The notes under the pieces: model-generated
Database searches by the model: none
What the model was told of the DNA's origin: nothing
What the model saw: only the letters and a program-made list of their open reading frames with translations
Assembly: GCA_947095535.1 (NCBI GenBank)
Contig: OX352773.1
Coordinates: 127,798,830-127,862,829 of the forward strand
Direction of reading: 5' to 3'
From: Poecilobothrus nobilitatus
Taxonomy: Eukaryota > Arthropoda > Insecta > Diptera > Dolichopodidae
DNA: 64,000 bases
Shown: positions 51,800 to 63,121 of the stretch, in pieces
Layout: every line of letters starts with the position of its first letter
Position numbering within the stretch: the stretch's first letter is position 1
Made by a program: the position numbers and the translations under genes

Positions 51800-52760
51800 T
51801 GAATAGTAAGAATATGGCGGTTCTGATGTAGGAGAAGCTTTTTCAAAGCTTTTGATATCGCAAATATTTCTTACACTGGTTTGTGTCATTGCTAAAATAC
51901 TGTTATTAAATTTTCTTGTTGAATTTAATTAATCTTGAACTTGATCTTAAGTTTATATGAACAATTAAAAATAATTAACAATAATAATAATATATGAAAA
52001 ATAGATATGAAAAATGTTTAAAGTTTTGTTTAAATGCAGAATTATTAATATTAAAAAATGAAAACTTTTATGTTGAGATAAAATATTCAGTTATATTTTA
52101 AAGTTTAAAAACTTAGCGGTTAGTATGTCAGTTACGTTTTAATTTGAAATTTAAAAAGCTTAAGCTATATTGTTGAATATTCTAAATTAGAGTGAAGATA
52201 TGAAAAGTATTTAAAGTTTAAACTTGATTTAATTATATGTATCTGAAAAATTAAAAAATAGTGTTCAGAAGTTTATTTGAAGTTTGAATATATGATGTAT
52301 ACAAAATAATTTTTTAAATGGAATGTTTAGTTATAAGAGTATGTAAATTTGACTTTTGGTTAATATTTTTTTTATTTTATAAAAGCTTTAAGTTAAACGG
52401 TTGAAATTTAATAAAATATTATGAACTTCGAGAAGTTTTATATTTAGTTAAATTAAAAGTAATAAGTAATCAAATAAATTTTAAATTTATTTATCACTTA
52501 TGTTTTTTGCTTTTTGTCTTTGTTATATTCGAATATTTAACAAAACTTGTCTTTGCTTAAAGACTTTTAATGTTATGGGTAAATGTATGTATGTATTTTT
52601 TTTATTATCAATTAATTTATGTATTTGACAAACGTTTAATTTAAAATTTTTCTAAACTAAAAATGATATTTTACAAGATATATAAAATTTTATTTCACAA
52701 AGATATATAAAGTCAAAACAAAACACTAAACTTTACTCAGTAAGAAAAAGAATAAAAAAA
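51800..52760 (+). mobile_element. Solo, diverged arm of the palindromic PolB element
   Basis: The segment begins with tatggcggttctgatgtagg and agaagctttttcaaagcttt, matching the outer end of the left arm (25940-25995). It continues through tgaaatttaaaaagcttaag (about 26390) and gaacttcgagaagtttta (about 27130) in the same order as 25930-27250. Substitutions and deletions are common and it has only about one tandem unit. No polB coding sequence follows. No second inverted arm is found nearby. Confidence 0.75.
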
Positions 52761-53539
52761 AAAAATTTCAAAATTAAAAAAAAAAAATGGTAAAATGTTT
52801 CTTGTATTGTATATTTATTTTTTAACATTTTAATTTATATTAAATTTAGGCTTTTCTGAAAAGTTTAATTGCATTAGGCAAAAGAAATAATGACAAATGT
52901 AGTGTCGCCAGTGGTCGAAATTCCATCAAATGTCACCAAGCACTCAACATTTGATCGGATTGAATTTCCTTTCCCACGGGAGCTGAAATCTTCAACAGAC
53001 ACAAACAAAATCTAACAAATTCAATATGAATCGCTGTAAAAAAAACATTAAAATTCAATTATTAAACATATTAAACATATTAAATATATTTTTATAATTA
53101 AAAATTTCTTATTATTTTATTAAACATATTTTTTCATTCATTAAAAATATTAAAATGTTTATATTAGCTTTTTATTTTCTGACATCAATAATAATATAAA
53201 TATAATACTTTTTTTAGTTTTTTTTATTATACACACCTCTCGGTCTCGCGTAGTCGCTTCAATTCAAAAATTATATACAAAATAACTTACATACATATGT
53301 CTACCTAACTGTGGTTCAACAGAACATGAATTTCATTCTTGTTGTGAAATATAGGGGTCCGAAATGTTTCGCTGCAATCAGCTCGGCCATAAAAAACTAA
53401 TTGTCCCCAAATATTGAGAATATATACAAACATCATAACTAAGAATGAAGTGTACACGCCATGCTAAATTAACAATTATGCTATAAAAGGATTAGTATAT
53501 ACAGCCAGTGAAATTTGGGTAATTAAATAAAGTTTTTTA
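52761..53539. other. Unassigned, possible 5' flank of Gypsy element
   Basis: No gene is identified. A less AT-rich patch at 52895-53010 (around cgccagtggtcgaaattcca) and one at 53230-53260 (tctcggtctcgcgtagtcgc) could be remnants of leader or gag. No LTR matching 56446-56792 is visible. Confidence 0.4.
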
Positions 53540-53542
53540 CAG

Positions 53543-53911
53543 TTGATTAAACCAAAGCATTATAATAAAAATTTCAAACTTTCTGTTTCGGGATTAGGAG
53601 CAAATACAAAAACAAAAGGTTTTTTCATTTCAACCACTAAGATTAACGAAGAAATTTTTGACGATATAGAAATTCACGTTGATAGTAACCTATTTATGAA
53701 GCCGAATTTTATAACCGGCTGTAACTTACTTTGTTTAGCTGTTGTCAAAATTGAAGAGGGTAAAGTTGCAATATCAAAAAACAAAATATCTACTGCATCT
53801 GAATCGGAAGAAAATTCAAAATCACGCTATTTGGCTGAAATTGGAGACATTGTTGATAATCTCTCAAGCTCAAGTATTGATATTCCCTATTTGTATTACC
53901 TGAAAACATAA
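53543..53911 (+). pseudogene. Gypsy protease C-terminal region / linker
   Basis: The 122-residue frame has NFKLSVSGLGANTKTKGFFI, DDIEIHVDSNLFMKPNFITG and CNLL, matching the second half of a Gypsy protease (the flap region, then the iliG.dfL-type ending). The catalytic Asp would lie upstream, where no frame is left. It ends 10 codons before the RT linker KINKEITLLIK... starts in another frame. Confidence 0.6.
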
Positions 53912-53931
53912 AGATTAAACAAGAAATAACC

Positions 53932-54762
53932 TTGTTAATTAAAAAATATGTTCCTGAAGATAGTACAGAATTACCAATTCAATTAAAAATAGTAAATACA
54001 TTTGATAGTCCGATTTATAGATCACCCAGAAGATTTCCTCCCGTAGAACAAAATATTATTAAAAAACAAGTTGAAGAGTGGTTAGCCCAGGGTATTATAT
54101 GTGAAAGCAATTCAGACTACGCAAGTCAAGTGGTGCTAGTAAAGAAAAAAGATGGACGTCATAGAACGTGCATTGATTATCGTAATATAAACAAGAAAAT
54201 ACACAAAGACAGATATCCTCTAGCAGATATTGAGCATCAAGTTGATAAACTCTAAGGAGCTAAATGTTTTACAACATTGGATCTCGAAAAAGACTTTTTC
54301 CACGTAACAATAGAACAAAATAGAAGGAAGTTCACTTCATTTGTTACTAGTCGTGGATAATTTGAATTTATTCAAACTCCGTTTGGGCTCTGTAACTCTG
54401 CTTCCGTATTTCAAAAATTTATTAATTACGTTTTTAAAAATCTCATTGCTGATGGGACATATAATTATAATATATTTTGATGATATTGTCAATCCCTCCA
54501 CAACGTTGGAAGAAGGTTTTCTAAATTGACCCAAGTTTTAAAGGTATCTTCTAAAAATAGCCTAAAAATAAAGTGGAAAAACTGTCAAATATTACAGGAC
54601 AAAATTGAATATCTTGGAATACATATTTCTCCATCACCATTGAAAACAAAAGCTCTTGTTAATTTTCCAGTTTCAATAACACCGAAACAGCTCCAAAATT
54701 TTTTGGGATTAGCAAGTTACTTTAGGAAGTTTATAATTTTTCAATTATTGCTAAACCTTTAA
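53932..54762 (+). pseudogene. Gypsy reverse transcriptase
   Basis: Frame 53932-54255 holds the RT fingers: YRSPRRFPPVEQNIIKKQV, EWLAQGIICESNSDYASQVV, LVKKKDGRHRTCIDYRNINK and YPLADIEHQVDKL. After a TAA at 54253-54255 the same frame continues with FTTLDLEKDFFHVTI (motif A: D-L) and SFVTSRG-stop-FEFIQTPFGLCNSASVFQK. The catalytic motif C is reduced to a stretch around IIIYFDDIV (54461-54490; normally YLDD). The thumb is in 54526-54762 (YLGIHISPSPLKTKALVNFP, LGLASYFRKFI). Several stops make it a pseudogene. Confidence 0.85.
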
Positions 54763-55354
54763 CCGATTTATTACACAAATAAGCAATTTTTAAATTTAGA
54801 AAAAAACAGTTGAATGCAATTAAAATTATTAAACAAATATTGGTGAAGAAGCCGGTATTAAAAATTTTCAAATAAGGTATCGAAACAGAAGTCCATACTG
54901 ACGCTTCGAAAGAAGGATGCAGTGCAATATTACTCCAACATATTATGGATGATAATGAGTTGCATCCAGTTTTTTATATGAGTAAAAAAAGAACAGACGC
55001 GATTGTGCAAGCAATAAAAGGATTTAGAGTTTATTTACTAGGTCAACCCTTCAAATTAGTTACCTACAGTAAAGCATTTCAATCTAAATTAAAAAAAAAG
55101 ATTTTGCTACGATGGTGGGAAGATGGGCTCTTCTTTTAGAAGAATATGATTTCACCAATGAATATAGACCCGGAAGCAAAATAAATCACGTTGATGTTCT
55201 GAGTCGAAACCCCATAGCCATGTGTGTGAGCAGCGAAAGTAATAATAATTTTTTAAGTAAACTGAAAGAAGCTCAAACAAAAAATGATAGACTTCGTGCA
55301 ATCATCCAAATTTTGCAAGATAAACCATTTCAAGATTATATATATTTTAAATAA
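54763..55354 (+). pseudogene. Gypsy RNase H
   Basis: EVHTDASKEGCSAILLQ (54890-54940, with the catalytic Asp), LHPVFYMSKKRTDAI, then a deletion of the usual YHSYELE segment, VQAIKGFRVYLLGQPFKLVT, KAFQSKLKKKILLRWW and FTNEYRPGSKINHVDVLSRN (55112-55215, with the last catalytic-region D). RNase H degrades the RNA of the RNA-DNA hybrid. Because the Glu-bearing segment is deleted and the frames shift at about 55110-55140, the domain is inactive. Confidence 0.8.
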
Positions 55355-56398
55355 CGATATTCTTTGTAAAAATGCTAACAATAAATTACCATTTTTCGCT
55401 CCAGATAATATGATTTTAGCTATAGTCAAACAATCCTAAGATAAAGATCACTTTCATGAAAGGAAAATGTAAGAAATTTTGGAGAAAGAATTTTTATTTC
55501 AAATTTACAAAAGAGAATCGAAAATTATGTTCGAAGTTGCTGAAATAAAAACGTATGAAGCTGAAGGCTACTTACATTCGATTCTAAAAGGCGACCAGCC
55601 TTTGCAAACATTTCATATTGACCACCTGGGTCCGCATCAAAACACAAGAAAAGGCTACAAGTACATTTTTGCAGTCATCGATAGCTTATTGCGGGTTGTA
55701 TCCCACCAAAACGTTGACTTCAGAGGAAGTACTGTAGAGGATCGAGAACATTGCTGAGATTTGCGTTTCCAAAACCATTAATTGCAGATCATGGAGGCGC
55801 ATTTGTGCCCAACAAATTTAAAGAATATTGCCAAGAATATAACATCGAATTGATCTTTGCAACAATGGGAGTGCCAAGGGTCAATGGCCAAATAGAGCGA
55901 CTACATTGTAACAGTTGTACCAGCCTTGACAAAATTATCTTTAGAAAATCGAAACAAGTGGTCGAAATCAGTATGTGAAACCACTTCAACAAGCTTTAAA
56001 TTCGACATTTCAAAGGGCCATACAAAGAACACCTTTTAATTTGCTAGTTGGAATTGATATGCGAACAAAACATGGTATAAAACTTCAATAGAAAACGAAA
56101 AAAACAAGACGTATATAAATTGGGTGACTTGGTCGCCATAGAACGAGTTCAATTTAGAATCGGGCTGAAAATTCGTCGAAAATTTTTAGGCTCTTATAAA
56201 ATTACATACATCAAAGGTTTTGATCGACATGTTGTTGCAAAACATGGTGTCACGAAGGATCAAATATTACAAAAAGTAGCGATGATAAAATTAAACCATG
56301 CTCAATATATTATGAAGATGTTATCTATCTTACTAATTCCAGTGATGATGAATATATCGAAAACATTTCTACTAAAGAAAATAACTAAAATCAATTAA
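55355..56398 (+). pseudogene. Gypsy integrase
   Basis: Frame 55479-55757 holds the start of the core (LQTFHIDHLGPHQNTRKGYK, FAVIDSLLRVV with the first catalytic Asp in HIDHLG). Frame 55751-55978 has PLIADHGGAFVPNKFKEYCQ (second Asp) and MGVPRVNGQIERLHC (the catalytic Glu). 55980-56080 continues with QALNSTFQRAIQRTPFNLLV. The C-terminal domain is 56120-56398 (GDLVAIERVQFRIGLKIRRK). The zinc-finger domain (HHCC) is missing. Frameshifts separate all parts. Confidence 0.85.
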
Positions 56399-56445
56399 AT
56401 TTTTAATCTTTCATCAGAGGCTGATGAAGGTCAGGAAAGGCCGAA

Positions 56446-56792
56446 TGTGGGATAGTTAAAACCTACATAATCGATTGTTCAATCATCAACACTAATAGAC
56501 ATAAATATCATTCAATCGTCACACTAATACGCATAAATATCATTCAATTGGCAACACTAATAAACAACACTAATGTGGTAAAAGGAAATAAAATATTGTT
56601 CTCTTCTACATTTAGCCGTGGACGTGAACAGACATATTCAGGAGGTCGACGTTTCATATTTAAATATAAAATCATTATTGTTAATTTTAAAATATATATT
56701 CATTATTGTTAATTTTAAAATATATATTCATTATTGTTAAATTTTTAAATTGATTATTGTTCAATTAACAAACTTATTGAAATTATCCCACA
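56446..56792 (+). repeat. Gypsy 3' LTR with terminal inverted repeats
   Basis: The 347-bp segment starts tgtgggata right after a purine-rich stretch and ends tatcccaca, a 9-bp terminal inverted repeat with TG...CA ends. It contains tandem repeats: units of about 33 bp (cataaatatcattcaat at 56500 and 56534) and about 28 bp (attcattattgttaatttta at 56665-56740). No partner 5' LTR was found in the window. Confidence 0.85.
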
Positions 56793-57567
56793 TTTATATG
56801 TTTCTTTATGATAGTGAAAAAGAATTTTAAAATGTAATCAAAGATCATTCATAGAAAATAAAAATAAATGCATGAACAAAATTTTTTGAATGAAAATAAA
56901 AATTATGTTGTTGGTAGCATAGTCCTGTACAACTTAGGAACGTTTTCTTGAGGATAGCTATTTTTGATTGATATTGTAAAAACATTTTTCAGAAGTAATA
57001 ATTTTTATTTTTCAATATATGTATGTACTCTGTATGTATAATCTTTTAATATTACGTATTATTATTTAAAAACCGATTTTATAAATATTAATTATCTAAT
57101 GTTAAATTTATTTATTTTTATTGCATTATTAACTAACCTTATTAATATCTCTATTTAAAATTTTTAATTTTTTTATTACCCGTATAAAAAGAAAACATAT
57201 TTTTAATTTAAAACTAGCAACGTTGTAATGGTCTTTTTATAATGCAAGCAAGTAGAAAGTTTTTTTTTATTCTGTTAATTGAATATATGTATATCCATAT
57301 ATTTCCATATCTCCCTCAGTATCAATGAAATTTTTTAAATGTTGTTAGCTTTCGAAGGTTCCTTTTTTCTTTTGGCTAAGATTTATATGTTTTATAAAGC
57401 AACAGCGTGTGCTACCTTTATGTTATAATAGCCATCATTTATTAACCGTTAAAGCCTTTAGATCTTGTATTAATCGTTATAAGCCTTTACCAATACCAAC
57501 ATAATAAAGATTAAAAAAATTTTAAGTATAATGTAATAAAAGTGATAAAAGATTAGGTATAAATTAA
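56793..57567. other. AT-rich noncoding region
   Basis: I see no gene, element or repeat that I can support in this stretch. Confidence 0.6.
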
Positions 57568-57755
57568 TTTTTTTTTTAATGCATTTCTCTGCCACATAAA
57601 TGTGGACAGAAAATTACACAACCTTTCCTGTTCAGGCGTGGCTGAAAATGTCGTAAGGGAGAATAACTCTTACAACGTGTGTGGCATTCAAACCCACACT
57701 CTCTCGGTGTTTACAGCGTATTTTATACGCTCTTACCCAGTAGGCCACTGAGGCC
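57568..57755 (-). mobile_element. tRNA-derived SINE
   Basis: On the minus strand the element starts at about 57755 with a tRNA-like head: A box tggcctactgggtaagagc (57729-57747) and B box gggtttgaatgcc (57683-57695), spaced 33 nt as in a tRNA gene. A tRNA-unrelated body follows, and it ends in an A run (plus-strand T run at 57568-57577). The two boxes form an internal RNA polymerase III promoter. The sequence cannot be a functional tRNA gene because the acceptor stem is not completed. Target-site duplications are not clear. Confidence 0.75.
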
Positions 57756-58002
57756 TGTTTTTAAAAATATTCCAAATGCAAATATTAAAAAATATAAGTC
57801 ATTGTTATTCTACAATTTCTCAAATGTGGTTTGAAACTTACTATATAATTATTGAAAATAGTGTTATTATTAAAGTCTGATTTTAGGGAAAGTGCAGTGA
57901 TGTTATTAATTATATATATGTTACGTTAGTGATACTAAATATATAAAGTATAAACTAAAAATATAAAGCGCAAGTAAATATAGTGTTACTGTGACATTTA
58001 TA
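57756..58002. other. AT-rich spacer
   Basis: No gene is seen between the SINE and the poly(A) tail (plus-strand T run, 58003-58017) of the next non-LTR element. Confidence 0.6.
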
Positions 58003-58589
58003 TTTTTTTTTTTTTTTATTTTAGAACCAAAGCAAGGTTGCTACAAAAATTCTTAAAGTTAAACTTAAAATTATTATTACACAATACAATGCAAAAAATA
58101 AGTACATTATTTTGCTGACTTAAGACTACAAAAAAAATTACAATTTATTTTTAGTTTTTTCTTTTGTTTTCTCTCTTTTTTCTTTTTTTTTAGATAAATT
58201 TAAAAATTATATGTATGAATTATGAATCATTCAGAGCAATATAAAGAAGCTAAGTTAATACTTTAGCTTAGTCTTACTATTAAGAAAGAGAGAAAAAAAA
58301 AGAAAGATGTAAGATGATACAATAATTTTTTTGTACTTCATTAAAATTCAATTAATTATGATAGGTACAATAAAGACAAAAGTTTTTTTTTTTATGTATG
58401 TAAAATGAGTCAATGCTTTTAATATGGTTTTTTTTTTTCTCTTTTTATCACATAATACTTATGCTAAATTTTTATTACTTAGAGTTTATAGTTAGTTAAT
58501 TATGTAAAAAAAAAAAACAAAAACAAAGGAAACATTATTATTAATAAATTATGTCATTTAGAAATAAATGATGTCAATGTTTTACAATT
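58003..58589 (-). other. 3' UTR and poly(A) tail of non-LTR element
   Basis: AT-rich, noncoding, ending with a 15-base A run on the minus strand. Homopolymers are common. No other feature is seen. Confidence 0.65.
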
Positions 58590-60463
58590 GTTTAAGAATG
58601 TTGTGTAATTTAGATTTGTAAGCATTTTTTGAAATTGTGTCATAGAAAAGGTTGTCGAATCGATTAAATAATATGTAACACCTGTTTGTGGGTTCGTTTT
58701 TCCCATATTCCCCTATGTGTTGTTTCAATTAAGAATTATATCTTGTGGGCCTGACATTATTGTTGACTTTGATTTTATCTTAATAAAATCGACATTAATC
58801 TTATTGGATAATACATCAAATGTAAATCTGTTAGATAGTAAGATTCTACGGGAACTTAAACTAAGTAAATTGACTAACTGCAGCCTGTCATTGTATGATG
58901 GAAGGTTATGAAAGTCTCTGGGATTATGTAGATGTCTTAAAGCAAAGAGGAGAAACTGCTTTTGGATTGATTCAATTCTTGTACTATTGATAAGAAAGGC
59001 TGGATTTCAGATAATGCTACCGTATTCTAAAACTGAGCGTACAAGTGAGCAATATAAAGTTATTGTTACCCAGATATTGTTAAATTCTCTTGCTCTTCTT
59101 TTGATAAAACCTAGCATTTTGTTAGCTTTTGATAACATTGATTCATAGTGGAGATTATAATTCAGTTTGTTATCCAAAATCATTCCCAAATCTGTAATAT
59201 GATCCACAGATTCTAGGTTGCAGTTTTGTATGGAATAATTATGCATCAATTTAGATGTTTTCCGTGAAAAGGTCATAGTGTAGCACTTACTAACGTTGAG
59301 ATCTAGCATATTGTCAGAAAACCATTTTTCTAAGCACTTCAATTTTGATTGAAGAAAACAGCAATCAGTATCATTCTTAATTACATGATACATCTTAAGA
59401 TCATCAGCATAAGTAAGGTGGGCAACGCCTGATAAGAAATTCGAAAGATCACTTATATATATATATAGAATAAAAGTGGTCCTAAGTGACTACGCTGGAG
59501 TACTCCAGAGTAGACAGAAATGGGCTTAGATATAGTACCTTGAAATGTAACAAATTGTACTCTTTCAGTGATATATGACTTAATCCATTTTAATATGGAG
59601 CCACTGAATCCTAGCTTTGCCAGTTTATCTTTTAGTATATCATGATTTATTCGGTCAAATGCTTTACTAAAATCTGTATATATTACGTCTACCTGAAGAC
59701 CTTTTTCCATAGAAGATAATATATCTGATGTGAAAACCATCAGGTTGGTGGTGGTTGAACGACCTTTTCTAAAACCATATTGTCCTTGATTAAGATAAGG
59801 ATCTATTATAGGTGTAATTTTATCAGTAACAAGTTTTTCAAATAATTTGGGTATAGTGGACTGAATTGCTATACCTCTGTAATTGTCTATTAATGCTTTG
59901 TCACCTTTTTTGCGAATCGGAATCAGGTATGAGGTTTTCCAAATTTGTGGAAAAGTACCTGACATAAGGGATCTGTTAAAAATTAATGTAAGTGGGACAG
60001 TTAAATTATCAATACAGTTATGTAAAAAAATAGGTGGAAGAATATCAGGACCAGATCCGTTTTTAATATCTAAATTACTAATTTCTGAAAAATCATCTTC
60101 TAATGATAAGTTTAAATTTTGAATGAAAGGAATAGTGTTATTTAAGGTCTGGAAATTCATGTTTCCATGCACTGTTTGCGACTGACGGTACACGTTTTGG
60201 AATTTGTTTGCAAAAAAATTGCAAATTTCATCAGGGCAGGATGAGACTTTACCATCTAAGGACATAGAGTTTGGGTAACCTGACGACTTACGTTTTGTAT
60301 TAACAAATTCAAAAAATATTCTAGGGTTACTTAAAATGGAGTTACCAATATTTTGAACGTAATTATCGTATGATGCAATGCATTTTATTTTAAATTCATC
60401 AGCTAATTTTTTATGCTCATTAATAGTTTCGGAACTGCTAAATATTGCTTTGTTGTAAAACAT
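58590..60463 (-). pseudogene. Non-LTR reverse transcriptase with C-terminal domain
   Basis: Frame 59453-60463 has the pre-RT region (FFEFVNTKRKSSGYPNSMSL), KNGSGPDILPPIFLHNCIDN, KKGDKALIDNYRGIAIQSTI, QYGFRKGRSTTTNLM, YTDFSKAFDRINHDIL and GVLQRSHLGPLLFYIYI (where the usual PQGS is changed to QRSH). A short decayed stretch then holds the catalytic TYADD (about 59409-59423). Frame 59007-59393 carries WFSDNMLDLNVSKCYTMTFS and ITDLGMILDNKLNY (thumb). 58590-59000 encodes the C-terminal domain in mixed frames. Two or three frameshifts and the 5' truncation make it inactive. Confidence 0.85.
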
Positions 60464-60480
60464 TACATAGATGCATCAAT

Positions 60481-60699
60481 TTTTAAAATTTTTTCGGTTG
60501 TGTTTAGAATAATTTAGAATAATTTAGAATAATAACCTAATAAAAATTAATTTTTAGTTTTTTAAAAATATTGTGTACTATATAATATATATATTTTCAT
60601 TTAAAATGCGTAAAAGATCTGTGCGTACAAAAAGAAAAAAAGAAAATAAATAAAAAATAATTAAAGGCTGCTTCGTTATCTACAACTCAATTTTTTAAA
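60481..60699. other. Spacer between two non-LTR elements
   Basis: Contains the agaataattt repeats at 60508-60540 and A-rich DNA. No gene is seen. Confidence 0.5.
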
Positions 60700-60745
60700 C
60701 ATTCTGGAATTTTGCGCGCAATTACTTACCATACAACCTAATAAA

Positions 60746-60928
60746 ATGGTTAAATGTGTTATATGCCAAAAAAATATTTATGTGACTAGTAGAGCAGTGC
60801 GTTGCAGTGAATCTTGTGGAGGAGTTTTTCACATCAGATGTGTTACATTTCTAATGTTCTTTTCGAAAATATCAGTAGTTCCCAGGAAGATGAAGAAGGA
60901 TCTTGAGTCATTCAACTGGATAACATAG
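60746..60928 (+). pseudogene. CR1-like ORF1 N-terminus with PHD finger (truncated)
   Basis: ATG at 60746 opens 60 residues with CVICQKNI, CSESCGGVFHIRC, the first ligands of a PHD finger (C-x2-C, C-x3-C, H-x2-C). The frame leaves the domain before its last C-x2-C and stops. The rest of ORF1 is deleted or decayed: a Gln/Lys/Asn-rich stretch up to about 61100 may be coiled coil. This is the third PHD-type ORF1 of the window. Confidence 0.65.
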
Positions 60929-61100
60929 CACAATATCTAAAAAATTTGGGTTCCGCGGTTATGGATATTAAGTTATCGTAAAAATTCATTTGCCAACAAT
61001 TTGAAGTGATGCAAACTCAAAAAACAATTATTAGTGAGAATACCAAATTTTAAAAAAGATATTTTACAAAACAGCAAAAGGCAAAAACTGCAGGAAAATA

Positions 61101-61814
61101 AGGTCTGCTTTTTGGAATCACTAATTTTTTGTTTTTATATTTTCTATATTTTTATTAGAATTTATTATTTAATTATACTGCAATTTTTTTTCTTAAAGCT
61201 TTAAGTATTATCTTTCTGCACATGTTATTTAAAATACAAAAAAAAACACTATAATTTTTTTTAAAAATATATCAATTAGATTCTTTATTTACAATTTTTC
61301 ATCTAACTTAAAAATTACTATTTTTCTCTTAAATTTTATATTTGCTTATTTTTATTCAATTTTTTTCACATTCACATCAACAATATTTTTTCTACATCAA
61401 CACTTTCATTTTTACAAATTACAATTTATTTTTCTTAAAAATAACCCACCGCGATCCGTACATATTAAACCATATTACAATTTTATTTTAATACATAATG
61501 TAAACTTACTATTAGATTTTCTTTTATTTTTTGAAAACATACAAAATTTATTTAAAAATTCCTAGTTATATTTTAAAACATTTACAAAAACTATAATTCA
61601 AACTACAATTAAAGCTATAATATATATAATTAGGAAATTTCTTAAAATTAAAATTAAAAATAAATTATTAATTTACTTAATCTCTACCTCACTTTACATC
61701 GATGCGTTACAGCGGGTCACAGCGGGTTAATACTGATTTCAACTTTTCAATTTTTCTATGTATGCTTGCTTTATTTCACGTACTTAACGGGCTTTATTGT
61801 TATCGTAAATAGTA
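61101..61814. other. AT-rich noncoding part of non-LTR element
   Basis: No gene is visible; runs of A and T dominate. It occupies the place of the rest of ORF1 and the ORF1-ORF2 spacer. Confidence 0.55.
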
Positions 61815-63118
61815 ATGACATATTATAATATTGAGAATGATATGAAAGTGAATTATTATACAGAGTTACCCAAAAGTGTGATGATGAAATACAAACATAA
61901 TTTAAACATTTTGTATTTAAACATTAGAAGTCTAAGAAATAAGTTAAATGATCTTGAAATAGTAATTAATTCATATGGATGTGTCATAATTCAGCGGAAG
62001 TTTGGTTACATAAAACTGAAAATCAATTTTTCAATCTACTCGGGTACACTGGATATTTTTCTAATCGTATTGAAAATATTAGTAGCGCTCCCATCCTTGA
62101 GGAAGAGTACAATAATTCCAACTTTTGATAGTTAGATTACGAAAACAAAATTTAAACCTCATGTCTTTTTATAGATCTCAACAAACTATTATTGTAGACT
62201 TTATAAATAAACTTGATTTAATTACGTCTTCCTTTAAAAGATCGCTAATTTTAGGGGATTTCAATATAAATCTACTGGATAAACACAATAAGGAGGTTAT
62301 AAACTATTCTCATTATTTTACTCTCTAGCGGATATTTAATCTACAACAAAATTAATAAACAATTTGCAACAAGAATTGACAAAAATTATAAATCCATAAT
62401 TGACCACTTTATTTCTGATGTAATCGAATATGAATATAATTTATATATTATAGACACTCCGCTATCGGATCATCAAATGTTTTTTATTATACAAACCTAA
62501 ATCCATGTACTGAACAGAATGCCACTACTTACAAAACTGTATTAGATTACAATAACTTATCGTCCAATAGCTTTTGGTCAAACATATACCAAAACAACTA
62601 CAGTTTTGAAGAATTCGTGCATGCCTTATCGTTGCTTATAAAAGAGCATACGAGAGTAATCCCGGTGACCCAAACATGAATGGATGACTCCTGATATTAT
62701 AAAAATTATAAAAATTCGCGACTCCTTTTTCAATTACAAGAAGAAGTACCCTAATGATGCAAAAACTAATGATCTATATGCATTTTATAAAAAAAAAGAA
62801 AGTAAATGAACTAGTTATGCAGGCTACAACAAAATATTGCAACCTAACTATTTCCAAGCATCCTAGTGATGGTAGAAAACTGTGAACTTTGTATAAAAAA
62901 ATAATGTATAATAAAAGTATTTCAAAAACTGGTAATCAGATCAAAACTTTAAAACACAATAATAAGGTGATAGAAAATCCACAACAAATAAGTGACTTAT
63001 TAAATTTTTCGTTAATGTCACTGATACCCTTGACATTGATTTATGTGCGATTGATGAGAAATTTTTGGGGAAAGTTAGTAGGAACATATTTTCTCCTTTT
63101 CAACTAACCCCAACAAAT
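61815..63118 (+). pseudogene. CR1-like ORF2: endonuclease and connection
   Basis: ATG at 61815 may be the ORF2 start. NLNILYLNIRSLRNKLNDLE (61887-61946) is the N-terminus of the APE endonuclease; FYRSQQTIIVDF and SLILGDFNINLLDKHNKEV (62125-62300) carry the GDFN box; IIDHFISDVIEYEYN and TPLSDHQMFF (62393-62485) hold the final catalytic Asp-His. The segment with the middle catalytic residues is changed by frameshifts. From 62510 to 63118 decayed connection sequence follows (62889-63107: GNQIKTLKHNNKVIENPQQI). The protein is not functional. Confidence 0.75.
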
Positions 63119-63121
63119 TGA

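Larger units (their letters stand above)
53540..56792 (+). mobile_element. Ty3/Gypsy element: protease end, RT, RNase H, integrase, 3' LTR
   Basis: The plus strand carries a decayed but nearly complete pol in the standard order, followed by a polypurine-rich stretch (aaggtcaggaaaggccgaa) and a 3' LTR at 56446-56792. Gag, the protease active site and the 5' LTR are missing. The integrase C-terminal region (QFRIGLKIRRKFLGSYKITY) is of the kind found in the mag-like and related Gypsy groups. Confidence 0.85.
58003..60480 (-). mobile_element. Non-LTR element, 5'-truncated (minus)
   Basis: The minus strand holds ORF2 from about 60463 down to 58590 and a 3' UTR ending in a poly(A) tail at 58003-58017. 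No endonuclease or ORF1 precedes it, so it is 5'-truncated. At its 5' end there are three copies of an 11-bp repeat (agaataattt, 60508-60540). It is a different family from the CR1-like one at 46279-51040: its tail is a simple A run, not AAAT. Confidence 0.8.

Noticed and set aside
57683..57747. Functional tRNA gene
   Set aside because: A and B boxes are present, but no complementary acceptor stem or proper anticodon arm can be drawn, and a body plus poly(A) follow. It is a SINE head.
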